A DNA stretch of 64,000 nt from assembly GCA_026168455.1 (NCBI GenBank), contig CM047426.1:70080986-70144985 (forward strand). Reading direction: 5' to 3'. The stretch comes from Theocolax elegans (taxonomy: Eukaryota > Arthropoda > Insecta > Hymenoptera > Cerocephalidae). Below the pieces are notes generated by a model, which was given only the letters and a program-made list of their open reading frames with translations, had not been told where the DNA came from and searched no databases. Shown here one piece after another: positions 25,888 through 38,200 of this stretch. Both the position numbers and the translations under genes were made by a program. Numbering within the stretch: the first letter of the stretch is position 1; every line of letters starts with the position of its first letter.

Positions 25888-26635
25888 AGATGAACAAGAA
25901 ATGTATTTTAAAGAAGGAAAAGAAACAGAAATTTAAAAAAAAAATGTAGAAACGACATTAACAGCATACTTAAAATTAAATCAAATCGATTCTGATGCAC
26001 GAAATTATTTATATTCCGAAATACCATTAAATTATGTAATATAAAAAGAAAAAAAAAACAAAAAAACCTGTATTAAGCAGAATGTATTTAGTGAATCCAA
26101 AGGATCGAAAACGATATTTTATAAGATTATTACTTTTACATGTCAAAGGAGCATCATCATTTCAGGATTTACGTACTGTTGATGATATAATTTATTCTAC
26201 ATTTTATGAAGCTTCTATAGCTAGACATTTGGTTAGTGAAGATAAAGAATGGGACAGATGTTTGGAAGAAGCAACACAATTACACTTTCCTACTGCTCTT
26301 TGTGAATTATTTGCATAAATTTGTATTTTGCACAATCCTATTAATGAAAGAGATTTGTACGAAAAATAGAAACACTTTTTTTACCACCCAAAATATGAAC
26401 AAAATGCTGATGAAAACCTAGCATTAAACATTATTGATAAGAATCTACAATTGAATGGATATTCTTTAAATAATTTTAATTTACCCGTTATATCTACATT
26501 TATAGAAGATTATGCTGATAAATCAACAACACATAACGAAAGTTGCACATTTACTGAAATAAACGTCAAAGTAAATTCTTTAAAAAATCATAACAAAGAT
26601 ATTTTCGATACTATCGTGCAACATTTAAAAATTGA
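25888..26635 (+). pseudogene. Helitron linker between Rep and helicase, multiply broken
   Basis: Recognisable Helitron blocks occur in changing frames: a TLTAYLKLNQ-like block near 25960 with an earlier in-frame stop, then 26082-26318 (78 codons), beginning MYLVNPKDRKRYFIRLLLLH and including GASSFQDLRTV. This conserved segment normally precedes the helicase. The last part (26451 to about 26635) reads DKNLQLNGYSLNNFNLP-like sequence. Several indels and stops are required, so this is clearly decayed. Confidence 0.8.
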
Positions 26636-27976
26636 AGACAAAAAGGATTTTTTATTGATGGACCAGGAGGAAGTGGGAAAAGCTGTTTACTTAATGTTCT
26701 AATAGACTATCTTAAATTCTCAAACATTTCATTTTTATGTGTTGCTTGGACAGGGATTGCAGCAAATTTATTACATAACGGGAAAACAGTACACAGAACA
26801 TTTAAACTACCACTTAATATCACAGAATGTACTATATGTAATATTAAATCTAATTCAATAGATGGTAAAAATTTAAAAGAAGTCCAAATTATAATATGGG
26901 ATGAAATATCTATGACATCGAAATATGCTTTCGAAGCAGTCAATCGCCTATTTCAAGATATATGTAATAATAAAAAAATATTTGGTGGTAAAATGTTGGT
27001 TGTTTCAGGCAATTTTAGGCAAACATTACCAGTTATACGACATGGTAGTCGTACTGAAGTTATTGAAAATTCAGTTAAAAACGGTTACTTATGGCCGAAT
27101 TTTATACGTATGACACTAAATGAAAATCTTCGAGTGACAGATAATGACAATTATTTTAGACAATGGTTATTAAATGTAGGTGAAGGTAAAAGTTTAAATA
27201 TGTATGAAGAAGAAAATGAACTGCTTGAAATCCCTCTTGATTTAATAACAAAAGAAAATGATATCATTGCAGAAATTTTTGGAAATGAAATAAAAATAAA
27301 TGATAAAGATTTAAATGATAAAGTTATATTAGCCTTCACCAACAACGACGTAATTGAAATAAATAATAAAATTTTGACTATAATGGAAGGGCAAATTATT
27401 GAATACTTAAGTGTAGATACAGCAGAAGATGATAATGGAGAAAACTTAGATGTCATGTTACCTACAGAATTTCTTAATTCCCTTACACCTAATGGACTTC
27501 CTCTACATAAATTACAATTAAAAGTAGATGTAATAGTAATTCTTCTAAGAAATTTAAATGTGAATGAAGGTCTTTGTAATGGAACAAGATTATTAGTAAC
27601 AAAACTAATGAAACATTTAATTAAAGCAGAAATTATAAGCGGAAAAAAAATTGGAAAATTAGTTTTAATACCAAGAATCACTTTGTCACCATCTAAAGAA
27701 GATATACCATTCAACATGCGCAGAAAACAATTTCCCATTCGATTAGGTTTTGCAATGACTATTAACAAATCACAAGAACAGTCATACAAACAAGTTGGTA
27801 TCTATTTACCATCTCCAATTTTTAGCCATGGTCAATTATACGTAGATCTTTCAAGAGCTAAAAGTAGAAAAAATTTAAAAATATTACTGTTAAACAATGC
27901 AGAAATAGAAAATGATAAATTAAAAAATAATCACAAAATTTACACTAACAATATAGTGTTTAAAAAAGTATTGTAA
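26636..27976 (+). pseudogene. Helitron PIF1-like helicase domain
   Basis: The frame is open without a start codon from 26636; the first ATG in frame is at 26912. Walker A (GPGGSGKS) is at 26660-26683 and Walker B (IIWDEISM) ends at the ATG at 26912-26914. Later motifs follow: FGGKMLVVSGNFRQTLPVI, VILAFTNNDV, GLCNGTRLLV and the C-terminal FAMTINKSQEQS...VDLSRAKS block typical of PIF1 family helicases. The 447 codons are uninterrupted, so the helicase is the best preserved part of the element. In an intact protein it would be fused to Rep and unwind the transposon strand. Confidence 0.9.
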
Positions 27977-30182
27977 ATGTGTAGACGAAAATTTATACAC
28001 ATTTTATATAAATTTTATAAATAAATAAAAATGGAAGTATGAAAAAAAACATTAAAATATTAGAACTATTGAATGATTAAAGTGAATATGCAAAATAATT
28101 AATAATTGTTTGCGCTGAAAATCATTAAAATACAATTGAAAACCGGCTGCAACATATCATATTGTAAATGACAAATCATTACATTAGTTATAATAAATAA
28201 AAAAAATGAAATATAAGAAAAATCCATTGAAATATTGCTACTACTGAATCATTAAAATAAATATGCAAAATAATTGATAATTCTTTGCGCTGTAAATCAT
28301 TAACATGATTAAAAACCGGCTGCAACATATAATATTGTAAATGAGTACAAAAAAGTATATACTCATTACATCAATTACTAAAAAAATAGAAAATATAACA
28401 AAACTTCAGAAACAAGTAAAATTATATAATACTAAAACCGAAATTCCCATTAGATAAGCTATCTTCTGAAAACCTGTGTAACGAATTTAATATCATGATT
28501 GCCGTAATATAATAAATATTTGCATTGAGCGTCATCAAAAAAGTATTAAAAGACATGTTAAAATATATACTGTATCATGTAATTAATTATCTCGTTACAA
28601 AATAGAATTTGTAATAAAAAAAATATAACTCTTGAAATGTATACCTTACCACCACGTCCTCGTCGTAAGAGTCGGATAACAACATTGATATGTTGGCTAA
28701 CGCTGGAAGAATAAATATGCTTTACGGAGCGTGTGTTACAACTATACACGAAAAATCTAAATGACTTCAGTACAACATGTCTTGGTCTGCAGAAACGACA
28801 TCAGGTTTTCATCAAATACACTATCCAAGAGCCTAACTCTCATCCAATAATGTATAAATAGTTATTTAAAATTATCAAATAAAACGAAAACATTGGAAAG
28901 TCGACACAAAACATATGGAGTTCTCACATCATTTCAACTCGTCTACACGAGATCAAGATTCGAGATGCCTTTTTGAAACGATTGCCCGCTCATATACTAT
29001 AAAGGACCCCTGCAATAATGATGAAAATGGAGTCGAAATCTCACGAATGATTGACATTTGTCGGATTCTTTGAATGTCACGAAATAATTGATAGTCATTA
29101 GATGATCAAGTTTTCAGTTGAACTTTATTTTCAGTTCTGTCTTTGATGTTTTTTTTAATCTATAACCTCTTTTAAAAAACCAAAATATTGGAAAGTCGAC
29201 ACAAAACATATCGAGTTCTCACACTCTTTTCAATCGTCTGTACAATACTAGTTACATGTAATTTTAAAGAAATTTTGATTAATTTTAAAACTTTGGTAGT
29301 TAACTATCATATTTTGTTTATTTCTCAATTTTTTTTACAAAAACGACATCTCAGTCACCACATTAATTATACCATAATCCTCTTCGCAATGCGCAAATTA
29401 TCATTGTTGGTGTTAAGGGTAGAGTACGGTTATAAAAATATTTTTGTAATTTTTATAAAATATTATGTGAAATGTCATGTTTATAAAATATATTATAAAA
29501 AATATTCTTTTTTGATGATTTTTAACACATTCATTAAGTAAAATATTAAAATATTATCAAAAATAGGCTTAAAACAGGTGCAAATACAAAAAACTCCTTG
29601 CAGGATAAAAGTTGTCGAAGGGCTTTAATCCAAGAAAATTTAAATTTATATGCATGTAAACTTCAACTTTACACAGCGAATTTGGTGTATCTATAAAAAT
29701 GCAATTTCTGCCTTGATAAACCCAATTGGTTTACTAATTATTTAAAAAATGTTATGTTTTTCATTTAAAAAATGAACATAAAAATGTCACATTTAACTTT
29801 AAAGAAAAAAGGCTGTGTAACTATTTTACATATACTCATCTAAAATAAGCACGATCAAAATACAACCGAGTGAGCGTTAGAGAGCGAGGTATCTGTTGCT
29901 AGTAATAAGAAATTAAAGATTATTTGGCCAAAAGAAACAATAAATTTGTATATTAAATTTTGGTTAAGATTTCTTTAATTTCTTACTTTCTTTATAACTT
30001 TGCTCCAAATTAAGCAACTTGAGCTTCTTTTTTTTTAACCATATCTACTTGAACTCAACTTTCTTCTGGTTTTTGGTTTGAGTGCCTATCTTTATTTGTT
30101 TCCGAGTTGTAAGCGATCAAATTGGAAGTATTTTTTACTGATATTATTATTAGATCTCGAATAACTCTCGTAAAAGTGGCGA
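27977..30182. other. AT-rich non-coding stretch after the Helitron helicase
   Basis: No gene recognised. It holds a direct repeat: blocks near 28040-28170 and 28212-28345, 172 bp apart, sharing ACCGGCTGCAACATAT and TTTGCGCTG. It also holds two copies of ATTGGAAAGTCGACACAAAA (28892 and 29187), 295 bp apart. A GAGCGAGG...GCTAG string at 29868-29902 followed by T is a possible Helitron 3' end, without a clear hairpin. Confidence 0.6.
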
Positions 30183-30458
30183 TTGGCAAGAGATACATTG
30201 GCTTTCTTCACATTTTTATATTATAAAAGACATACCAAAGTTAGGATAAGATCCGTTTCCCGGAGGTCAAGCACTCCCCTTGTTAGTGCAGTAGTGCGAA
30301 AGACCAAGTGCCTCGGGCCACATCCAGCGGCAAGGATACGTCGGGGCGTCGATTTCCACAAGGACGCATGGAGCAGCCAGCCCGGTAAGTACCCGACGTT
30401 AGTCGGCTACATCCTTAGAGTGTGTTGTATGGAAGTGTGTGTGAGTGTTTGTATAAAA
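30183..30458 (+). other. GC-richer fragment with splice donor, LTR-like remnant
   Basis: A GC-rich island in AT-rich surroundings with a strong donor (GTAAGT at 30385-30390), then a GT-rich stretch. It resembles in style the R/U5 part of the LTR at 2834-3576 but is not clearly homologous to it. A decayed LTR is the best guess; a host 5' exon cannot be excluded. Confidence 0.3.
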
Positions 30459-32028
30459 ATTGCTATAACTGTGGGAATATATTTTAGAGGTATCCAGTAG
30501 TTTTCCTGAATTTTTTCAGATTTTTTCTGGGCCATTATTTTAAGTTACAGAGAGTCAAAGTTGACCTTTTAGCACTTTTTTGCATTATATGTCCATTTTC
30601 ATGAATTTTTAGCTCCCAGGGGATGCATTTTTTAATAAAAACATAAGTATGACTTTTTTTGTAAAATTTTCCGAACTTTTCATTAAAAATACTTTTAAAG
30701 ACATAAATGTATGCTGTCACACTCTTGTAAGCCATTTAAACCTTAAATAGTGAAAATCAGCAATTCTGCTCCGGACTCTGGTAACCTAATACTGTCTAAA
30801 AGATGTCTTTTTATAGTCAGAAACTGCCTAAAAATTTCCAGAGTGGGTCTAAATCATTAAGATCACTTATGGTCAAAATATCCGGGAAAAGTGACCGAAA
30901 TATTAATAGAAATGTATATTTGTTGCCTTATAACAATGAATCTAGTAGCATGATCATTGCAAAAAAATTTATGCACTTACCTTGGAATGGTAGAAAAGTA
31001 TCTCCACTTGTTTCAGTATCCATCTAATCCCCTGTAAGCTGCTAAAAATACAAATATTATTATAAAATTATAAAAAATTATTTTTTAAACATTTATAATG
31101 CTCGATTTTTAGTTTTACATCCCTTACAAGAATTATAATACTAATCTGAAGGATTACTATAAAAGTATCAACATTATTATTATTATTATTCAGTAATTGT
31201 TTAGATTTCACAAACTTGTCACTGTCACGTTATCATATTATTCATTATAATTATATTTCCGATTTATTTATATATCTTGTGTATTAAATACGTATATTCA
31301 GTTATTGTAATAATGATGATTATATATTTATAGTAATCCTTCAGATTAGTATTGTAATTCTTGTAAGGGATGTAAAACTAAAAATTCAGCAATATAAATG
31401 TTTAAAAATTATTTTTTTACATTTGTATAATAATATTTGTATTTTAGCAGCTTACAGGGGATTAGATAGATACTGAAACAAGTGAAGATACTTTTCTACC
31501 ACTCCAAGGTAAGTGCACAAATTTTTTTGCAATGATCATGCTACAAGATTCATCGTTATAAGGCAACAAATATACATTTCTATTAATATTTCGGGCACTT
31601 TTCCCGGATATTTTGACCATAAGTGATCTTAATGATGTAGACCCACTCCGGAAATTTTTAGGCAGTTTCTGACTATAATAAGACATCTTTTAGACAGTAT
31701 TAGGTTACCAGAGTCCGGAGCAGAATTGCTGATTTTCACTATTTAAGGTTTAAATGGCTTACAAGAGTGTGACAGCATACATTTATGTCTTTAAAAGTAT
31801 TTTTAATGAAAAGTTCGGAAAATTTTACAAAAAAAGTCATCCTTATGTTTTTAGTAAAAAATGCATCCCCTGGGAGCTAAAAATTCATGAAAATGGACAT
31901 ATAATGCAAAAAAGTGCTAAAATGTCAACTTTGACTCTCTGTAACATAAAATAATGGCCCAGAAAAAATCTGAAAAAATTCAGGAAAACTACTGGATACC
32001 TCTAAAACATATTCACAGTTATAGCAAT
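30459..32028. mobile_element. Fold-back element with about 740 bp inverted arms
   Basis: Two inverted arms (30459 to about 31200 and about 31290-32028) mirror each other around position 31244. Landmarks pair with a near-constant coordinate sum of about 62489: GAGGTATCCAGTAG near 30487 against its complement near 31995, and the start of a 74-codon frame at 30803 against 31686. Arms differ by scattered substitutions, many of which change the encoded residues, so the frames inside are not under protein selection. No transposase is present. A class II fold-back element fits; the superfamily is unclear. Confidence 0.85.
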
Positions 32029-32065
32029 ATTTATTTTTTTCATCTTTGATGTCACAGAGAACCAC

Positions 32066-32067
<2 letters not shown>

Positions 32068-32108
<41 letters not shown>
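32068..32108. repeat. (TA)n microsatellite
   Basis: About 20 AT dinucleotides, ending at the A that precedes the CTAG of the next feature. Confidence 0.97.
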
Positions 32109-32109
<1 letters not shown>

Positions 32110-32478
32110 TAGGGGGGCTTCGCCCCCCCTGCGCGCTTCGCGCGCCAACCCCCTATTTTTAATTTCGAAAAAGGTTTTTCGTAATAAATTTATTTTAAAT
32201 AATGTTTTAAATTGTATTACTTTTTCACTACCATGGACACCTTAGAAATTAAACCGATTCACACAACACCTTGGAGGTACTGTTATAATGCATTGGGTTT
32301 TATACCAAAAATTTAATTTTTTTTTAAATACGATTATAATTTATAAATAAAAGTTTTTACCAAATTTAGTATAATGAAATCAGAATAATAATAATAAAAA
32401 AAATAAAGGAATTAAATGTTAACTGTAAATTTTAAACTATATGAATTCCTATAAAGCTTAAATTTATATTTTAATAAT
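32109..32478 (-). mobile_element. Candidate Helitron 3' end (minus strand) with GC hairpins
   Basis: Read on the minus strand the sequence runs through two hairpins and ends CTAG followed by T, as Helitrons do. The hairpins are GCGCGC-TTC-GCGCGC (32131-32145) and GGGGGGC-TTC-GCCCCCC (32112-32128). They stand out sharply from the AT-rich flanks. The body continues rightwards as AT-rich, non-coding DNA up to the LTR element at 32479. The far end was not found, so this may be a truncated or interrupted copy. A GC-hairpin microsatellite-like insertion is the alternative. Confidence 0.5.
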
Positions 32479-34031
32479 TGTGAGGCAAGCCTCACTTAAT
32501 TATTAAGGTAAATAAGTAAAGTGATGAAGAGAAGTAAGTGTGAGAGAGATGAATAGAGGAAAGTGACAGGTGAAGGTTAGGATTGCGGTACTTATATATA
32601 TCGGCCCGAGCCACTCTCATTACCGGGAAGTCGCGAATGAGATTTTATGCGAGAATAAAAAGGAATATTTCGGTTTGTTGAGGATGACGGATATAAGGAA
32701 AGGATTGGCGGATAATAACAACACGTAGCACGGGACAGACGGCGTACGATAACGAGGTACGAGCGAAGCAGCTGACGACACCGTGGTAGCCCGCGTATAT
32801 CTAGCGGATACACCGTCCCGTGGCGACACCGCGAGAATATCGGCAAACTGCCGACGGCACCGATCACCGCGTGTGCGCGCGAAGCCAAGAGAGATGGAGA
32901 GATGTTGACCGCGTGCGTCGAGTAAGAGAGTGACGGCGCGCACACTGCACGCGCACGTCGAGTATAGGTGAGAGCGGTGCGCCAGAGAGGGAACGACTAC
33001 GAACGGTCCGATGTTCATACGTACGAATGTAAGAGGAAAGGAGATAGATAGCTGTCCCGATGCATTGGTGGAGGCGTTGGCGGATTTGCACAGATAGCGG
33101 ATAAAAGGAAATGGCGAACGTACACTAGCGGATTTGGAAGGAAAATAGATGGCGTTACGGACGATTATCGGTATGTCTACTACCACCGATCTAGCGGATG
33201 TGATAGCAGAAAGAGGGAACAACTAGCTCCACGATCGGTAACGGATGATACGAATCGGAGAAGAAGGACGGGACTCCTTCCCCAACCGCCGTACTGAATA
33301 GACGTGTTGTGCCAGGAACAATATCGAAGTAGCCATTTTGAGGACTAGCTGAGATTTAAGAAAGTCGGAATATTGAGGAGAACGAGTAGCTGTTGTACGA
33401 TGAGTTGGAGTGAGAAACACCCGAAATTCAAGGGTTAGACGTCGAGTCAGTAAAGAGACAATTAATTCGTATAAGCGGAGAGTTCTCGACTTGCGGTGAG
33501 TGAGGAAGTTCAGAGTATTGTAAGGTATGAGAGTGAGATTGAAGGACGTTCCGCGAAATTGTAAAATAGAATAGCCGCGCGAAAACCGATTAATTTATTA
33601 TTGTATTTTCCGATTATCACTATTATATTTCCTTTTGCGTTTTACGATGATTTACCGAGTTGCGTGCAGATAAAGTATTGAGCAATAAATAAGCGAGATT
33701 TCGGTATGCGTTTGTATTTACTGTATGATAAAGTGATAATAATTAAAGTGTTAATAATTGTTATGTGAGATTAAGTGACTGATTTTATAACCCGAGAATA
33801 TTATCCAATTCCTTACAACGTGGTTCCGCCATCTTTCCCGTGATGGCGACGTGAAGCCCGCGACCCTGAATCGGCTTGTCGTTAGTTTTACCGGTAACTG
33901 GCGCCCAATAATTCAATTTGTTACCGGATAGTAATTATTATTTTATTATCATTATTATTATTTGTTGTAAGCCACAATGACACGTTGCACTACGGGAACA
34001 ACTCATCGAGAATCAAAAGTGCAACGTCACA
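32479..34031 (+). repeat. 5' LTR
   Basis: 1,553 bp, TGTGA...TCACA. It contains four TAGCGG motifs (32802, 33095, 33126, 33192), a donor-like GTGAGT at 33496-33501, and the hairpin CCGGTAAC/GTTACCGG at 33891-33927 whose loop holds TGGCGCCCAA. Long open frames on the minus strand (up to 200 codons) exist in both LTRs but show no domain. Confidence 0.95.
33891..33927 (+). promoter_or_regulatory. Hairpin in LTR presenting a primer-site-like loop
   Basis: CCGGTAAC (33891-33898) pairs perfectly with GTTACCGG (33920-33927). The loop begins with TGGCGCCCAA, the same ten bases that open the true primer site at 34034. The 3' LTR has the same structure at 42756-42792. Confidence 0.8.
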
Positions 34032-34033
34032 AA

Positions 34034-34051
34034 TGGCGCCCAACGTGGTTT
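34034..34051 (+). promoter_or_regulatory. Primer-binding site, Lys-tRNA type
   Basis: TGGCGCCCAACGTGG begins two bases after the 5' LTR. It matches the known primer-site class complementary to the 3' end of lysine tRNA (TGGCGCCCAACGTGGGGC in some retroviruses) over 15 bases. It marks where minus-strand synthesis starts. Confidence 0.85.
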
Positions 34052-35287
34052 AAGCCGGAAGTACCCAAAGTGTAATGAATAGTTCTTATAGTAAATTTAA
34101 TCGATATCTAGCATATTATAAATGATGCCTAGCGTATTCTAATAAATACCCTTAAATTTAAGTATACATAGAACGTATGAGTAGTATTAAAATTTGCACA
34201 CACCCATATAATTTATACTTGTAAATGGCGGCTTCCGCCTTGAACACACGTGCGACCACGTTGTAATTTTATTAAATTGCGATTGATAGTGTAGGAACGG
34301 AACGTCCAAGCGTAGAATTGAATGACTGATAAATTATAATTTTTTGTGATTCTGCCCATTTTATGCGTTTTTCCTTGAACATTAATTTTCTTTTTATGAA
34401 TTTAAATTATATTTTTAAATATTCGTTTACACTACTTTCCTCAAAAGAAGAGAGAAATTGCTGATATCTAGTGTTACACCATATACAATATATATATCTA
34501 TACATTTTTATATATATAAATTTATGTTATTTATGCATTATCATTAGCGGAAAATATTATTTTCAGTGATTAGAGTGAAAGATTTAGATGCTTATATATA
34601 TCTAGCGGAAAATAATTATTTTTCAGACACAAGGAGAAGACTACAAGGAACTGTCCATTAGAATATTTCAACCATTTTTTTTTCGAAACTCATATTAAAA
34701 TCAACTATATTAATATCTTCCCATCAATATTATTTAATGTTAAATTGGAACTATTTAAACAATTTAAATTCACTTTATAACATATTGCACTGCTATAAAT
34801 TTATATTTATTGAAAATATTTTTGAATTAAGTTAATTTATTAAATAAAATTTATATCACTGTTGTTATTTATAAAAATAAATTTGTCCTTCAAAAGAAAA
34901 GAGATAGTTGACATTTAAAGCAGATAATCGTAAAAGACAAAGACGAAGCTAGATGAATATTTTTCAACAATAATTAAAGGTGGTATCTTACAATATTTAT
35001 ATATTATATCTATTGGTATTTATATTAATAATTTATTTAATTGGTGTAACACTAGCAACGAATATATTTGTAATAATATTGAATTGTTGGATTAGCGGAA
35101 TTTTGAGTAAAAGGTTATATAACGGTTTTGCGGATTGCAGATTTACCTTCCAATCATAGTTTTGGCGGTAATTAACGTGCACCTTCGCGAAACGAATTAT
35201 ACCCTCCTTTTCTCACCCTCTTTTTACGTTTTTTTTTTACCGGAGAATTTAACGGTTTAAAATAAATTAGAAATTGTTGATATAAAG
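34052..35287 (+). other. Long untranslated leader before gag
   Basis: About 1.25 kb of very AT-rich sequence with no credible frame. It holds three TAGCGGAA motifs (34545, 34603, 35093) plus GCGGATTGC and GGCGGTAAT variants near 35125-35170. It probably contains the packaging signal; that is inference. Confidence 0.6.
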
Positions 35288-38200
35288 ATGGCATCCTACG
35301 GACAAGATAAAGAAAATATAGACGAAATGTTATACTTAGGAGCAGGACGAGAAGCTTTAGAGAGATTAAAACAACAAGATGAAAATACATTACGAATAAT
35401 GTGTGATAACGCTAATTTTAGCACAAAAGGAACGAAAGAAGAATTGATAGATAGATTACACCGTGCTGCAATGATAGATACAAAATTATTACGTAATGTT
35501 CCATGGGACCCATATGTTGACGAAGTAAACTATTCGGAAAGGCTAGTACGTACCAGAGTAGAACCGGAATTAACAGAATTGGAAGCAGCCAAACTAGGAG
35601 CAATTAAGAAAACGAAAAGAAAAATTGCGAAACCAAGTATTCCACAAAATATAAGAACTCGGGCACAAACAAAACAAGATCAGGAAAGCCAGAATATATT
35701 AGCGGTAACGGAAATACAGAATAGAGTACCTAGCAACACACATGAAGAACAGGACATACAATCACAGCTAGACGTAATAGCAACAACGACGACGACACTG
35801 ACAACACAAACGAATACAACAACGACAAATTCGTTTCTCGCGACAAACGTACGATCGATCTCCGTACGTCAATCAGGGACAGTACAATCGACGAGAGTGA
35901 CGGATCATCTTTCCCTCAGGTACGACCCGGGATTGCCAATTGGACCACAATTAGAAAATATTGCAACTGAAGGTTTAAGACAAGTAGCTGCTAATACGAG
36001 ATTAGCACAGTCGCTAAGAATGAGTCCAGATTCATCACTCCCTCCAATGATAGTACAGCCCTTAAGTAATTTAAATACATCAAGGTCGCAAAACATCACA
36101 AATGTCGCAAATCACACACAAAGGGAAAACAACTCCCAACCTGACACAAGACGAAGAAGCACGGAAATAAACACTGAAAATGAAATGCAAAGAAGAGACG
36201 AGGCATTATTTAGGCAAGAACAAATTATGGCGGAGAATGATAACAATATAAGACCAGACATTGAAGATTCAATTACGTATGATGAAGAAGAAGCAAATGA
36301 ACAGAATTATTTACACAATCCAGATAATGATTACGAGAAGCAATGGGTAAACGATACAAGTTATTTTAGGCGAGAAGAAGAACGTCAAACAAGGTTAGAA
36401 ATCGATCGCAGAGCTTCTAGATACGTACAATTACAGAAAGAAAGTGCTAAGGCAGCACGTGTAAATAGTACACCAATTTGTCAAAGAAACAACGAAGCCG
36501 ATCGAACTAATTTAAATAAGACAAACAGTGAAAGCCAAGATAAAAACGAATGTGAACCATTGCATACTCCAGCACCTGGTCTTCTTGGTTCTATCCCGCC
36601 AAACTACGTGTTAGAAGATAAAATGGCTAGAGAAGAAATAGAAAAACAAAAGAATGAAGAAGTATTAAATCAAAAAGATAATGAAAAACCCGAGGATGCA
36701 CAAAAGGAAGAAAATGCAGATGAGAAAAATAAAAAGAGTAGAAAGAAAAATAGTAAAAAGAAAAGTTCAAGGAAACGCAAGGACAGAAGAAAACATGACG
36801 ATAGTAGAACAGATGATAGTGACGAAGATAGCGATAGCGGTAAAGATGAAAGCGATGATGATAGTAGCGATGATAGTAGTAGTAGTAGTGAAGAGAGCGA
36901 TAGTGATGATAATACAAGCTCAAATGGTTCTGATTCGGATGATGATGATAAAGAAGAAGATAAAGAAAAAAAGAATAAGAAAAAATCAAAAACAAAGAAG
37001 AAGAGTAAAACGAAGAAAAATAAAAGAAGATACGATCTCGCAGAAAGCGACAGAATAATGAGAATTTTTAAAGGATGGGGTTTGTCATTCTCAGGCGAAG
37101 AACGCGATAACGCAGGAGAATTCTTGATGAGGTTGAAAAATTGCAGGAAAAACATTTATATGAAGGATTCACAATTCTTCCAAGGTTTACCCTGTATTCT
37201 GACAAAGAGAGCGAGCAGATGGTATAGCGACATACAAGACGAGTTGATAACATGGAAAGACTTTGAAAAATCATTCAAAGTTCAATTTATGAAAAAGCTA
37301 TCGGAAACAGATATATGGGAAGAAGCGTGGAAACGTACCAAAGGAAAAAACGAATCGATCACAAATTACATTGGATGTATGAAGCATATTTTTGCACACT
37401 TTAGGAAAGCTCCGTCTATAAAAAGACAAATAGAAGTAGTATATCGCAATCTTAAACCAGATTATCGAAGATACATGGAAAATAAAAAAATAAAAGATTA
37501 TTCGAAGTTAGAGAAATATGGTAGAAGACACGAAGATCAAGTAGAGTTAGACAAGAGATTTAAACCCCCACCACCTTTAGAAAATTCAAAAATTCCAGAT
37601 GCAGCCGCCCCAGAATATACTAAACCGGGAAAAATAGCGGTAATAGACGAAAATAAGAAAGAGGTCAATTATGAAAATTGTGCGATTGAGAAAAATAGCG
37701 GTAAAGGAAGAGGAAATATAAAAGAAGCGAAGAAGAATATCAATAGAGTTAAAGATGTAGACGCAAAAGTAATGGTACCACATCAAGGAATAATAGCGGA
37801 AATTTCAACATCTCCGTTACAATCCAATAGCCAATCACGTCCACCAAGCTCCCCACAGCAAAATTGGACAAATTGGTCGAAACCAAATAACTATAGGAGA
37901 GAATTTAATAGCGGAAATATTAATAATAATAATAATAGAAACAATTATACTAGTGGCGGAATAAATTATGAAAAGAGGAATATTGGATATAATAATAGAA
38001 GTTTTAGCGGAAATCCTAGACAATGGCAGACTGGAGGCCAACCTAGGTTTACAACGATTGCACCTCAGATTAATAATGGAGCAAAACCGCGAATCATGTC
38101 AGTGCCACCCCAAAGGGTACAGGCACAATTGACAGGTACCTTCGTGGGAGCATGCTTCCATTGCAATCAGGTGGGGCATCGTGCAGCTGAATGCCCGAAC

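Noticed and set aside
29188..29541. 117-codon AT-rich frame after the Helitron
   Set aside because: Composition-driven, no start context or domain; overlaps a short direct repeat shared with 28892.
30535..31954. Matched 74- and 66-codon frames in both arms of the fold-back
   Set aside because: Many of the arm differences alter residues, so there is no sign of protein selection; they mirror each other because the arms do.
32620..33222. 200-codon minus-strand frame in the LTR, repeated at 41485-42087
   Set aside because: Present twice only because the LTRs are identical; no domain, and the few LTR differences change residues freely.
34034..34051. tRNA gene suggested by the Lys-tRNA match
   Set aside because: Only the complement of the tRNA 3' end is present, placed two bases after the LTR: a primer-binding site.
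36627..37155. Minus-strand frames rich in Ser/Leu or Tyr/His over gag
   Set aside because: Antisense of the Asp/Ser/Lys repeat codons; the plus-strand Gag explains them.
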